A DNA stretch of 64,000 nucleotides from an uncultured Blautia sp. (GTDB taxonomy: Bacteria > Bacillota > Clostridia > Lachnospirales > Lachnospiraceae), in contig UQCM01000009.1 in assembly GCA_900539525.1 (NCBI GenBank), forward strand, positions 7,656 to 71,655, read 5' to 3'. The position numbers were made by a program, and so were the translations under genes. Positions within the stretch are counted from its first letter, which is position 1; every line of letters begins with the position of its first letter. Shown in pieces: positions 32,176-40,608 of this stretch. Under the pieces are notes generated by a model. It was not told where the DNA came from. It worked only from the letters and a program-made list of their open reading frames with translations, and made no database searches.

Positions 32176-35100
32176 TTGAAGAAAAGAATCGAACAGTTAT
32201 TAAACGAAGAATTTGAATATGAACCATCACCCATGCGGATTTCGCAGGCGAGAATCCATGCAGTCCTCCGGAAAGGGGCGGCATTTCGCGGAGAATTTAC
32301 CGTAGAAAGTGAAGACCAGAAAAAAATGAAGGGCTTTATCTATTCCAGCAGTCCACGGATGGGATATGAGCCCTCTGATTTTGATGGAATCAGGGAAAAG
32401 ATCATTTATGAGCTGGACAGTACAGGAATGAACGAGGGAGATGTACTCGAAGGCGCATTCACAATCTGCTCAAATCGGGGAGAATATCAGGTGCCCTATC
32501 ATATTGAGATCGCCAAAAGTGTCGTAAAGACTTCAACAGAGGTAATCGACAGTCTGGATGATTTCATCAAAATTGCAAAAGAGGATTTTCAGAAAGCGTA
32601 CTCGATCTTTCTTTCAGACGGTTTCTTGAAAATTCTTTCCGGGCAGGCACCCCGATGGATGCCTCTCTATGAAGGGCTGCAGATGAAGCCATCTGGCTGT
32701 CAGGATATGGAGGAGTTTCTGATCGGTATTCACAGCAAAGAAAGAGTGAAGTTCTCACTGGGAGAGTCGAAAGTGTGCCTGGACAGCTCCGACCAGGTGC
32801 AGCAGGAGTCTCTGACGATCTTAAAGGACAGCTGGGGATTTCAGAAGCTGGATATTTCTTCTGACGCAGATTTTATTCAGCCGGAAAGACAGTCGGTTAC
32901 GACGGATGATTTTATCGGGAGTTCCTGTTGCCTGAACTATCTGATCTGCCCGGAGAAACTTCATGCGGGAAATAACTATGGACGGATTCGTATAAAGAGT
33001 TCGTTTCAGACACTGGTATGTGAGATAACGGTGGTGAAATCTTCACACAATGCGTCTTCTTTGGAACGAAGAGAGCAGAAGAAAAGAATAAAAAGCCTTC
33101 TGGAGAGATACCTTGCGTTTCGACTGAACAGAATCAGTCTGAAGGAATGGGTGGAAGTATCACAGGAGGATCTGGATGAATATCGAAGAGCCGGCGGTGC
33201 AGAACTTATGGTCGAGTTGTACCGGGCACATCTTTGCTTTGCATCAGGCAGGGAAGAGGATGGATGCATTCTTTTGTCAGAATTACAGGGAAACAGGGAA
33301 ATTGCAGCGATTCCCGAGCTACAGGGATATTACCTGTATCTGACGACCTTCTATAACAAAGACCGCAAGTATGTCGACTATGTTGAGGAAAGACTGCTGG
33401 AGCTGCTCGGGCAGAATCAGGAGAACTGGATACTGCAGTGGTTTTTGATGTATTTACAGGAAAACCTGGTTTCTCATCTGACAGAAAGGCTTGAGGTGAT
33501 CCGGAGGCAGTTTCTGTGCGGCTGCAGGAGCAGGATCATGTATCTGGAAGCATATAAGATTATTGAAAAAAGTCCGCTCCTGCTTAAAAAATTCGGAGAG
33601 TTTGAACGCTGCCTTCTGCGATTTATCAGCAGAGAGGAACTGTTGAATAATGAAATCATCATGCAGGTGGGTGATCTGGCTTCCAGGAACAGAGAGTATT
33701 CTGGAGAATTATATGAGATTTTGAAAAAATGCTATCAGATAAAACCATCAGACGGACTGGCGGGTGCGATATGCCGTCTTCTGATCAAGGGAAACAAAGA
33801 GGGTGGAGAGTATTTTGAGTGGTACGAAAAAGCGGTGGAGGCGGATCTTAGAATTACCGGACTCTATGAGTACTATGTGAAATCTCTGGATCCGGAGAGT
33901 AAGGTTGAGCTTCCGCGAATGGTCAGAATGTATTTTGCCTATAATAATACACTGGATTACCGGAAGAAAGCGCAGGTATATGCAAATGTGATTGAAAATC
34001 GCGAAAAAGATCCCCGAACGTTCCAGAATTACCGCCCGATCATTGAAAAATTTATGGTGGATCAGATTGCTGCCGGGCGTATCAATCGTGAACTGGCCGT
34101 TATCTACCGTACCTTTTTAAATCGATCTGTACTAAATGAGCGGATGGCCAAACAGCTTGCAGCAGTCTTATTTTCCTGTGAAATACATAGTGATGATCCG
34201 AATGCGAAATTTGCAGTTGTGATCCATCGACAGCTAAAGGGAGAGCAGAGGGTCTCTCTGACAGGAAAAAAAGCAGTGGTCCAGATATATACGGATGACT
34301 ATGAGATTCTGATTGAGGATGAAAAGGGATACAGGTATCCGTCCTTACAGCCAGTTGAGATGGTTCGGCTGCTTGATGAACCTGAACTGATCAGTCTTTG
34401 CAGAGAACTGGCACCAAAATGCCCGGAGATAATCCTTTATGTATGCAGAACTATGGATGAGAAGCATCCGGTCAGGGAAGAAAATGTTAAGGATTTTTGC
34501 AGCCTCCTGGATATGAAAGAGATCAGGGAGAGTTTCAGGGAAAAGATACGACAGGAGATTCTCGATTATTATTATCATAATCCGAAGTCAGAATCCTTAT
34601 ATGATTTTCTTCATGAAATAGAGCCCGGTCAGTTTGTTTTAATTGGGAAGAGGAAGCTGACAGAGCTGCTGGTATCGGAAGGGATGAGCCGGGAGGCTTT
34701 CGAACTGACGGAAGTCTACGGAGCGGAAGATGTGGACTGCGGCGTGCTGGTCCGTATGTGCAGCCGGATGATTATCAGTAAGGAATTCGATGAAGATGAA
34801 ATGCTTCTCTCCAATTGCTGGCATTGCTTTGTGAATGATAAATATGATGAGACAGTGTTATCCTACCTGGTAAAATACTATGACGGTCCGATCGAGAACA
34901 TGAAACGTCTCTGGAGAGCAGGAAAGCAGTTTGAACTGGAAACTTTTGAACTGGAGGAAAAGATCCTTCTGGTATTGGTTTTCATGCGATGTAAAGCCGG
35001 ACAGACAGAAGAAATTTTTGCGTCCTACAGGCGGAAGATGGGTAAGAAGAAGCTTTTGAAAGCATATGCGATCAGCCGTGCCTATGATTATTTTGTCCGT

Positions 35101-35730
35101 GAGGAGACGATAGGTGATCAGGTATTTACATATATAGAACAGGCTTATGAGAGAGAAAAGATTCAGCCACGGGTATGTCTGCTGGCTCTGCTTCGATGGT
35201 ATGCAGCGAGTGCATCCCTGACAGAAAAACAGCAGGAAAACGTGCAGAAGCTCCTGGAGGAATTCTACTATGGAGGAATGCAGTTTGCTTTTTATCAGAA
35301 ATTTGACCGGATATTGACCCGGCCATTCCAGATACAGGATAAGAGTTATGTGGAGTATCGTACCAATCCCGGGGCCACAGTGACGCTAACATGGTATCTG
35401 GAAAAATCAGACGGAGAAAAGACCAGAGAAATCTCCGAGCCTATGAAAAATGTATATGAAGGAATCTTTGTGAAGGAATTTACCCTGTTCTACGGAGAAA
35501 CCGTTCATTACAGTATTCAGGAGGAACAAAATGGTACCAGAAAAGAGAAGAACGATCAGACGCTTAGCTTTTGCAGCAACAGCAGTACCGGGGATCATTC
35601 CTGCTATGATCTGATCAACCGGCTGGCAAAAGCTCTGGATGACAGAGACGAAAAGGCGGTAAAACATGTGATGGAGCTTTATCTGGAGCAGAAATGTCTG
35701 GCAGATCACATTTTTCCGTGCAACGAATAG
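32176..35730 (+). CDS. Large DUF5717-family protein, function unknown
   Basis: About 1184 residues. It has no signal peptide or membrane helix, so it is presumably cytoplasmic. The first ~290 residues look like beta-rich modules (RISQARIHAVLRKGAAFRGEFTVES). The middle (about 300-1000) is helical, with repeat-like leucine and aromatic periodicity suggestive of a TPR/HEAT solenoid. The C-terminal ~110 residues again look like a beta-sandwich (NPGATVTLTWYLE, GETVHYSIQEEQNG). I recognise the pattern as DUF5717, a Lachnospiraceae family of unknown role. I prefer the TTG at 32176 (AGGTG about eight bases before), with a GTG at 32167 the alternative. It starts a few bases after nrdR and is followed by a DUF5716 gene. 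Confidence 0.8.
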   Translation: MKKRIEQLLNEEFEYEPSPMRISQARIHAVLRKGAAFRGEFTVESEDQKKMKGFIYSSSPRMGYEPSDFDGIREKIIYELDSTGMNEGDVLEGAFTICSNRGEYQVPYHIEIAKSVVKTSTEVIDSLDDFIKIAKEDFQKAYSIFLSDGFLKILSGQAPRWMPLYEGLQMKPSGCQDMEEFLIGIHSKERVKFSLGESKVCLDSSDQVQQESLTILKDSWGFQKLDISSDADFIQPERQSVTTDDFIGSSCCLNYLICPEKLHAGNNYGRIRIKSSFQTLVCEITVVKSSHNASSLERREQKKRIKSLLERYLAFRLNRISLKEWVEVSQEDLDEYRRAGGAELMVELYRAHLCFASGREEDGCILLSELQGNREIAAIPELQGYYLYLTTFYNKDRKYVDYVEERLLELLGQNQENWILQWFLMYLQENLVSHLTERLEVIRRQFLCGCRSRIMYLEAYKIIEKSPLLLKKFGEFERCLLRFISREELLNNEIIMQVGDLASRNREYSGELYEILKKCYQIKPSDGLAGAICRLLIKGNKEGGEYFEWYEKAVEADLRITGLYEYYVKSLDPESKVELPRMVRMYFAYNNTLDYRKKAQVYANVIENREKDPRTFQNYRPIIEKFMVDQIAAGRINRELAVIYRTFLNRSVLNERMAKQLAAVLFSCEIHSDDPNAKFAVVIHRQLKGEQRVSLTGKKAVVQIYTDDYEILIEDEKGYRYPSLQPVEMVRLLDEPELISLCRELAPKCPEIILYVCRTMDEKHPVREENVKDFCSLLDMKEIRESFREKIRQEILDYYYHNPKSESLYDFLHEIEPGQFVLIGKRKLTELLVSEGMSREAFELTEVYGAEDVDCGVLVRMCSRMIISKEFDEDEMLLSNCWHCFVNDKYDETVLSYLVKYYDGPIENMKRLWRAGKQFELETFELEEKILLVLVFMRCKAGQTEEIFASYRRKMGKKKLLKAYAISRAYDYFVREETIGDQVFTYIEQAYEREKIQPRVCLLALLRWYAASASLTEKQQENVQKLLEEFYYGGMQFAFYQKFDRILTRPFQIQDKSYVEYRTNPGATVTLTWYLEKSDGEKTREISEPMKNVYEGIFVKEFTLFYGETVHYSIQEEQNGTRKEKNDQTLSFCSNSSTGDHSCYDLINRLAKALDDRDEKAVKHVMELYLEQKCLADHIFPCNE

Positions 35731-35744
35731 TTTCGGAGGCGAAT

Positions 35745-36908
35745 ATGGCAATGGAATATAATGAGGTAGTCATAGGGTTTGATCTCGGACGTGACTCCTC
35801 GATACTTACCTTTTATCATAAGAATAATACGGAGCCTATGACGGTCAGCTCTGTTCCCGGAGAAGAAAAATATCAGATACCTACACCAAGGGATTTGTTT
35901 CCGCTCATTGAGCAGGGGGCAGAGCTTGGTACTGCGCTGCTGTCAAATTTTTTCAAGATGTGCTTCGAAAAACTTTCGGCAGTAGGTCCGATGCAGGATA
36001 TTTCTGTGATGGTAACGATGGAGAAGGTACGGCCGGTCTGGATTCATGAGATCCGGAGTGCACTGGAAATGCTGGATATCCCGCGTAACAGGATTTATCT
36101 GCAGGATCATCTGGAAAGCTTTTACTATTATGCATTAAGTCAGAGAAAAGATCTGTGGCGCTATAAGGTTGCATTATTTGAATATGAAAAGGACTACATA
36201 ACAGGATATGAGCTGAGTATCGACAATACGACAAAGCCTGCATTTGTAAAGGTTAAAAACAGAGGACGCATCTGTCTGGATGCAAAGGTGAGAGGAAGCC
36301 GCAAGCCGGAGCACTGGAAGAGGATGAAGGATATCCGTTTTCTGGAGCTGGCTAAGAAGATTATGGGAAGTGATGCATTTTCCTCCGTGTATCTGGTTGG
36401 CGAGTCTTTTGATCAGAGCTGGGAGAAGGAATCTCTGAAATATCTGTGCTTCAGGCGAAAGGTTTTTCAGGGAAGAAATCTTTATTCCAAAGGTGCATGC
36501 TATGGTGCCATGCATCTGTCAGGGATGCAGCCTCTTGGAAGTTTTCTTTATGCGGGGCCGGATATGATCGAGCATAATATCGGCATGATGATGCTTCAAA
36601 GGGGAACGGAGAGCTATGTGAATATGATCAATGCCGGGATCAACTATTATATGGCATACTATGAGTGTGAGTTTATTCCGGATGATACGGAAGAGCTGGT
36701 ACTTCTGTCAGGCAGTATCCATGGAGAAAAGAAGGTACATACGATAGAGATGACGGATTTTCCCGGACGTCCGAACCGGGCTACAAGAATCCATATGGAG
36801 CTGACATTTCCGGCAAAGAACAGGTGCCGGGTAAGACTTGAGGATATGGGTTTCGGTGAACTGTACAGAAGTACAGGGAAAATATGGGAAGCAGTCATCG
36901 AGCTGTAG
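35745..36908 (+). CDS. DUF5716-family protein, actin/Hsp70-like (ASKHA) fold, function unknown
   Basis: A 387-residue cytoplasmic protein. The N-terminus VVIGFDLGRDSSILTFY is of the phosphate-1 type of actin/Hsp70 ATPases. SSVYLVGESFDQSW sits where the adenosine motif would be, and FQGRNLYSKGACYGAMH resembles the helix after it. The second phosphate motif (ALFEYEKDYITGYEL) lacks the usual DxG, so ATP hydrolysis is uncertain. The last ~130 residues form an extra beta domain. I know this family as DUF5716, and its genes pair with DUF5717. AGGAGG-type site (GGAGG) stands before the ATG at 35745; the start is 14 bases after the previous stop. Confidence 0.8.
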   Translation: MAMEYNEVVIGFDLGRDSSILTFYHKNNTEPMTVSSVPGEEKYQIPTPRDLFPLIEQGAELGTALLSNFFKMCFEKLSAVGPMQDISVMVTMEKVRPVWIHEIRSALEMLDIPRNRIYLQDHLESFYYYALSQRKDLWRYKVALFEYEKDYITGYELSIDNTTKPAFVKVKNRGRICLDAKVRGSRKPEHWKRMKDIRFLELAKKIMGSDAFSSVYLVGESFDQSWEKESLKYLCFRRKVFQGRNLYSKGACYGAMHLSGMQPLGSFLYAGPDMIEHNIGMMMLQRGTESYVNMINAGINYYMAYYECEFIPDDTEELVLLSGSIHGEKKVHTIEMTDFPGRPNRATRIHMELTFPAKNRCRVRLEDMGFGELYRSTGKIWEAVIEL

Positions 36909-36921
36909 AAAGGAGGTCAGT

Positions 36922-37710
36922 ATGAGTGGTTTTCATTTGTGCCAGGTGAGAAAAGCAAAGAATCCGTATTATATTGAGAGCATCAGTACCAATATCTACA
37001 CGATAGAGGAGCTGTGCTTCTATCTGAAGCAGAATATTTATCTGGTGGATGACACACTTGTAAATGAGACTCTCTGTAACTGGATCAGGGATGAGCTGGG
37101 ACTTACGAAGCTGTACCGGAAGCTGACAGAGCGTCTCGCGGAGGCACGGGAAGGACGTATTGCCGGATTTATTTTTGCAGTATTTAAAGAGATCGAATAC
37201 CTTTCGGCAGACGAATATCGAAAAGTGCAGGAGCAGATCTCCAGTATGGAAATACAGCCGGAGGATCTGCGCAGGAAGATGAAAGCAGACTATCTGATGA
37301 AATACGAAATGTACGGCAATGCCATTCGGGAGTACTATCAGATCTTAAAAGAGAGGAATCCGGGAAACCTGGGAATCCAGTTTTATGCTGCGGTTCTTGA
37401 CAGCATGGCAGCGGCATATGGCAAATTGTTTTTGTTTGAAGAGGCAGCAGACTGTCTGTGGCAGTCCTATGGAATCGTCCGTTCTGCAACCACCTGGAAC
37501 CGCTATCTCTCTCTGCTTCCTTTGTTTATGGACAGGGAGGCCTATCGCAGGAGACTGAAAGAACTGTCAGTGCCAAGAGAGCAGATTGACAGGATCGAAT
37601 CAAAAAATGCCGGGTACATCCGGGCAGAAGTCCCGAAGGCACTGAAGAAATTAAAGCCCGAGGATTTTCTGAAACAGATCAGAGAAAGCTACCATAAAAG
37701 TGTGTGCTAG
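36922..37710 (+). CDS. Uncharacterised partner of the DUF5717/DUF5716 pair
   Basis: A 262-residue cytoplasmic protein that I do not recognise by name. The N-terminal half contains NIYTIEELCFYLKQNIYLVDDTLVN, which is strongly helical. Residues about 130-210 (KMKADYLMKYEMYGNAIREYYQIL, ...FLFEEAADCLWQSYG) have TPR-like helix pairs. There are no catalytic motifs or signal peptide. AGGAGG lies six bases before the ATG at 36922, 13 bases after the DUF5716 stop, so it closes the three-gene cassette. A large hairpin follows at 37781. Confidence 0.75.
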   Translation: MSGFHLCQVRKAKNPYYIESISTNIYTIEELCFYLKQNIYLVDDTLVNETLCNWIRDELGLTKLYRKLTERLAEAREGRIAGFIFAVFKEIEYLSADEYRKVQEQISSMEIQPEDLRRKMKADYLMKYEMYGNAIREYYQILKERNPGNLGIQFYAAVLDSMAAAYGKLFLFEEAADCLWQSYGIVRSATTWNRYLSLLPLFMDREAYRRRLKELSVPREQIDRIESKNAGYIRAEVPKALKKLKPEDFLKQIRESYHKSVC

Positions 37711-37724
37711 CAATATGATTACTT

Positions 37725-37751
37725 GTTACTGTTTACTCCGTGACCAGAAAC
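37725..37751 (-). repeat. Solo end of the 155-bp repeat family (inverted)
   Basis: On the minus strand it reads GTTTCTGGTCACGGAG followed by TAAACAGTAAC, the right-end module of the repeat family, with two changes. It lies 14 bases after the third cassette gene. Confidence 0.6.
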
Positions 37752-37759
37752 CTGACGTG

Positions 37760-37792
37760 GTAACTGTTCAGAGTCATGCAGATTTATAAATA
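37760..37792. repeat. GTAACTGTTCAGAG repeat, copy before the ABC transporter
   Basis: 33 bases are identical to 38902-38934. The first 14 also match the hairpin arm at 7184. Here its 3' half is the left arm of the hairpin at 37781-37836. Confidence 0.7.
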
Positions 37793-37836
37793 TTTGCCTT
37801 GGGGAGCTTGCTCACCGGAGGCAAATTTTATAAATC
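37781..37836 (+). terminator. Long hairpin ending the nrdR-DUF5717-DUF5716 operon
   Basis: GATTTATAAA plus ATTTGCCT pair with AGGCAAAT plus TTATAAATC, with one bulged base. An inner GGGGAG/CTCACC stem caps the hairpin. The run TTTTATAAAT is only a weak T-tract, so termination is likely but not certain. Confidence 0.6.
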
Positions 37837-37871
37837 TATAGGGCGAGAGCCGATCACTTCTATATATGCAG

Positions 37872-37900
37872 TTGACAGTTTCGGGAATCTATGTTAGTAT
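37872..37900 (+). promoter_or_regulatory. Promoter of the amino-acid ABC transporter operon
   Basis: A perfect TTGACA, a 17-base spacer and TAGTAT stand about 75 bases before the binding-protein ATG. Confidence 0.7.
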
Positions 37901-37975
37901 GTGTTTGCTGATTTATCACATTAGAGTGCTCAATCAGTAAAGATACCGAAAGATACAGATAATGGAGGAAGTATT

Positions 37976-38851
37976 ATGAAAAAGCAGATCATCAGTGTGA
38001 TGTTAGCTGCATCTATGGTTGCAGTTATGGCAGCAGGATGCGGTTCAAAGAAAGCAGAGACAGAGGCACCGGCAACAGATGCAGTTACAGAGGCTGATAC
38101 AGAAGCAGCCGGAGATGAGACGGTTGCATTAGAGGATACAGCAGATACAGCAGCAGGTGATACCTTTACCGTAGGATTTGACCAGGATTTTCCGCCAATG
38201 GGCTTTGTAGGTGGGGATGGCGAGTTTACAGGATTTGACCTGGATCTGGCAACAGAGGTTGCTAACCGTCTGGGCAAAGAGATCGTATATCAGCCGATCG
38301 CATGGGATGCGAAGGATATGGAGCTGGAGTTCGGTACGATCGACTGCATCTGGAACGGATTTACCATCAACGGACGTGAGGACGATTATACCTGGAGTGA
38401 GCCGTATATGGAGAATAATCAGGTGTTTGTAGTAAAGGCGGATTCCGGTATCTCTTCAACAGCTGATCTGGCAGGAAAGATTGTTGATGTGCAGACAGAT
38501 TCCAGTGCAGAAGCTGCTCTGAATGATGATCCGGATCTTATGAATTCCTTTGGACAGCTGATCACTGTAGCAGATTACAATACAGCATTTATGGATCTGG
38601 AGTCCGGTGCGGTAGATGCCATTGCCATGGATGATGTGGTTGCAAGCTATCAGATCGAACAGAGACAGGCAGATTTCGTAGTGCTGGATGAGACTCTGGC
38701 AGCAGAGGAGTATGGTGTAGGCTTTAAGAAGGGCAATGAGGAGCTGCGTGACCAGGTACAGAAGGCACTGGAAGAAATGGCAGCAGACGGAACGCTGGCT
38801 GAGATTTCAGACAGGTGGTTCGGAAAAGATATTACTACGATCGGTAAATAA
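37976..38851 (+). CDS. Amino-acid ABC transporter substrate-binding lipoprotein (family 3)
   Basis: A 291-residue lipoprotein with lipobox MAAGC (lipid-bearing C22). A Glu/Ala/Thr-rich linker (about 25-60) precedes the type-II binding fold. That fold is recognised by FTVGFDQDFPPMGFVG, FTGFDLDLATEVANRLGKE, DCIWNGFTI and ...GVGFKKGNEELRDQVQKALEEMAADGTL. It delivers a polar amino acid; which one is not clear. A terminator lies between it and the permease gene, which would give extra binding protein relative to the membrane parts. Confidence 0.92.
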   Translation: MKKQIISVMLAASMVAVMAAGCGSKKAETEAPATDAVTEADTEAAGDETVALEDTADTAAGDTFTVGFDQDFPPMGFVGGDGEFTGFDLDLATEVANRLGKEIVYQPIAWDAKDMELEFGTIDCIWNGFTINGREDDYTWSEPYMENNQVFVVKADSGISSTADLAGKIVDVQTDSSAEAALNDDPDLMNSFGQLITVADYNTAFMDLESGAVDAIAMDDVVASYQIEQRQADFVVLDETLAAEEYGVGFKKGNEELRDQVQKALEEMAADGTLAEISDRWFGKDITTIGK

Positions 38852-38865
38852 GAAACAGTTATCAC

Positions 38866-38898
38866 AGGACTGTTGCATTCAGGCAACAGTCCTTTTTC
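38866..38898 (+). terminator. Terminator / attenuator after the binding-protein gene
   Basis: AGGACTGTTGC pairs exactly with GCAACAGTCCT around a 6-base loop, followed by TTTTT. Partial read-through would set the ratio of binding protein to permease. Confidence 0.92.
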
Positions 38899-38901
38899 TA
38901 A

Positions 38902-38966
38902 GTAACTGTTCAGAGTCATGCAGATTTATAAATAATAGTGTAACTGTTCAGTACCTTCACAGTTAC
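38902..38966. repeat. GTAACTGTTCAGAG repeat, second copy plus a small hairpin
   Basis: 38902-38934 is identical to 37760-37792. It is followed by a partial re-occurrence of the same start (GTAACTGTTCAG, from about 38940), ending with ACAGTTAC. The element lies between the terminator and the permease gene. Confidence 0.65.
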
Positions 38967-39005
38967 GAGCAAGTTACTTTTCTGGTAAAGCGGGAGGATT
39001 TGAAG

Positions 39006-39656
39006 ATGGATTATGGGATGATGCTTTCAAAACTGGCGGGGGGAATGATGACGACAGTTGTAATATTTGGACTGACTCTATTGTTTTCCATGCCCCTTGG
39101 CATGCTGGTGACGTTTGGAAGAATGGCTAAGAATGGAATCATTCGAAATATTACAAAGATTTACATATCGATCATGCGTGGCACGCCGCTGATGCTGCAG
39201 GTAATGGTTGTTTATTTCGGACCGTATTATCTGCTGGGGATCAATATTAGGCCATCTTACCGGTTTGTAGCTGTGATCATCGGATTTGTACTGAATTATG
39301 CAGCCTATTTTGCCGAGATCTACCGTGGAGGAATCGAGTCTATGCCGGTAGGACAATATGAGGCGGCTAAGCTTCTGGGTTACACAAAAAGCCAGACATT
39401 TCTGCGCATTATTCTCCCGCAGGTGATCAAAAGGATCGTTCCCTCTGTCACCAATGAGGTGATCACACTGGTAAAGGACACTTCTCTTTCTATGGTTATC
39501 GCAGTGTCGGAAATGTTTACGATTGCAAAGGCGCTGGCTTCTTCAAGTACCAGTATGATTCCGTATGTGGCAGCCGGAATCTTCTATTATGTTTTTAATT
39601 TCCTGGTGGCTTATGTGATGGAATATATCGAAAAGAAGCTCAATTACTACAGATAG
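39006..39656 (+). CDS. Amino-acid ABC transporter permease
   Basis: This 216-residue inner-membrane subunit has about five helices. It has the HisM/GlnP family segments [14 protein letters not shown] and, for the ATPase contact, [21 protein letters not shown]. The start at 39006 follows GGGAGGATT. Earlier in-frame codons would run back into the binding-protein gene and the terminator. The ATPase gene follows after 11 bases. Confidence 0.94.
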   Translation: MDYGMMLSKLAGGMMTTVVIFGLTLLFSMPLGMLVTFGRMAKNGIIRNITKIYISIMRGTPLMLQVMVVYFGPYYLLGINIRPSYRFVAVIIGFVLNYAAYFAEIYRGGIESMPVGQYEAAKLLGYTKSQTFLRIILPQVIKRIVPSVTNEVITLVKDTSLSMVIAVSEMFTIAKALASSSTSMIPYVAAGIFYYVFNFLVAYVMEYIEKKLNYYR

Positions 39657-39667
39657 GAGGACTGATT

Positions 39668-40426
39668 ATGAAGCTATTGGAAATGAACCATGTTAAGAAG
39701 CAGTTCGGGGATCTTAAGGTATTAAAGGATATTTCCCTGACAGTAGAAAAGGGAGAGGTTCTTGCGATCATCGGACCATCGGGCTCCGGTAAGTCCACGC
39801 TTCTGCGCTGTGCCACCATGCTGGAGACCATGGATGATGGTGAGATGTTCTATCTGGGAGAACAGGCTGTGAGAAGTGAAGGAGGAAAGGCGGTCTACGC
39901 AAAGCCTGCCGATATCCGCAGGATGCAGGGATATTACGGGCTGGTATTTCAGAATTTCAATCTGTTTCCTCATTTTTCAGTCTTAAAAAACATTATGGAT
40001 GCGCCGCTCCATGTACAGAAACGGGAAAAAGAGGAAGTAAAAAAACAGGCCATGGAACTGCTTGAAAAGATGGGGCTGGGCGACAAGGCAGACGTTTACC
40101 CTTATCAGCTGTCAGGTGGTCAGCAGCAGCGTGTGTCGATCGCAAGGGCGCTGGCGATGAATCCGAAGATCCTCTTTTTCGATGAACCGACTTCAGCACT
40201 GGATCCGGAGCTGACAGGGGAAATCCTGAAGGTCATTAAGAATCTGGCGGCAGAGCATATGACGATGGTAATCGTTACCCATGAAATGAATTTTGCAAGA
40301 AATGTGGCAGATCATATTATTTTTATGGAGCACGGAATCATTGCAGAGCAGGGAACACCGGAGGAGCTGTTTAACTCAAACAACCAGAGGACAAAGGAAT
40401 TTCTCGGAAAATACGGGACGGTTTGA
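39668..40426 (+). CDS. Amino-acid ABC transporter ATP-binding protein
   Basis: This 252-residue ATPase is of the GlnQ/HisP group. Walker A is GPSGSGKS (36-43), the signature LSGGQQQR (148-155), and Walker B ILFFDEP (168-174), followed by the [20 protein letters not shown] switch region. Together with the permease and binding protein it makes a polar amino-acid importer. AGGAGG stands before the ATG. Confidence 0.95.
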   Translation: MKLLEMNHVKKQFGDLKVLKDISLTVEKGEVLAIIGPSGSGKSTLLRCATMLETMDDGEMFYLGEQAVRSEGGKAVYAKPADIRRMQGYYGLVFQNFNLFPHFSVLKNIMDAPLHVQKREKEEVKKQAMELLEKMGLGDKADVYPYQLSGGQQQRVSIARALAMNPKILFFDEPTSALDPELTGEILKVIKNLAAEHMTMVIVTHEMNFARNVADHIIFMEHGIIAEQGTPEELFNSNNQRTKEFLGKYGTV

Positions 40427-40434
40427 GATTTTAT

Positions 40435-40460
40435 GTTACTGGTCACGGAGTGAACAGTAA
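40435..40460 (+). repeat. Solo end of the 155-bp repeat family
   Basis: It reads GTTACTGGTCACGGA followed by GTGAACAGTAA minus the overlap, identical to the right end of copies A and C. It starts 8 bases after the ABC ATPase stop and can fold as a small hairpin (TTACTG/CAGTAA). Confidence 0.75.
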
Positions 40461-40516
40461 AGATTTTATCGAACTTCGAACTTGCTTTATAGATTACATT
40501 GTTATATACTTGCTAT

Positions 40517-40555
40517 GGTGTGAGGATCAGTACACCCACGCCGGATAACTCCGGC
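40517..40555 (+). promoter_or_regulatory. Two adjacent small hairpins in the purF leader
   Basis: GGTGT (40517) pairs with ACACC (40532-40536). Four bases later GCCGGA (40540) pairs exactly with TCCGGC (40550-40555) around a TAAC tetraloop. The purF ATG lies 54 bases further on. It does not match a purine or ZTP riboswitch that I know, and there is no obvious terminator. The promoter for purF is not clear. Confidence 0.4.
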
Positions 40556-40608
40556 AGGACAGAAGACATAACCGTATCAGAACATAAGAATGTGGACGGA
40601 GTGATAAT

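Noticed and set aside
40461..40608. Purine or ZTP riboswitch in front of purF
   Set aside because: The conserved loop sequences of those classes are not visible and the two stems are short. Kept only as unassigned hairpins.
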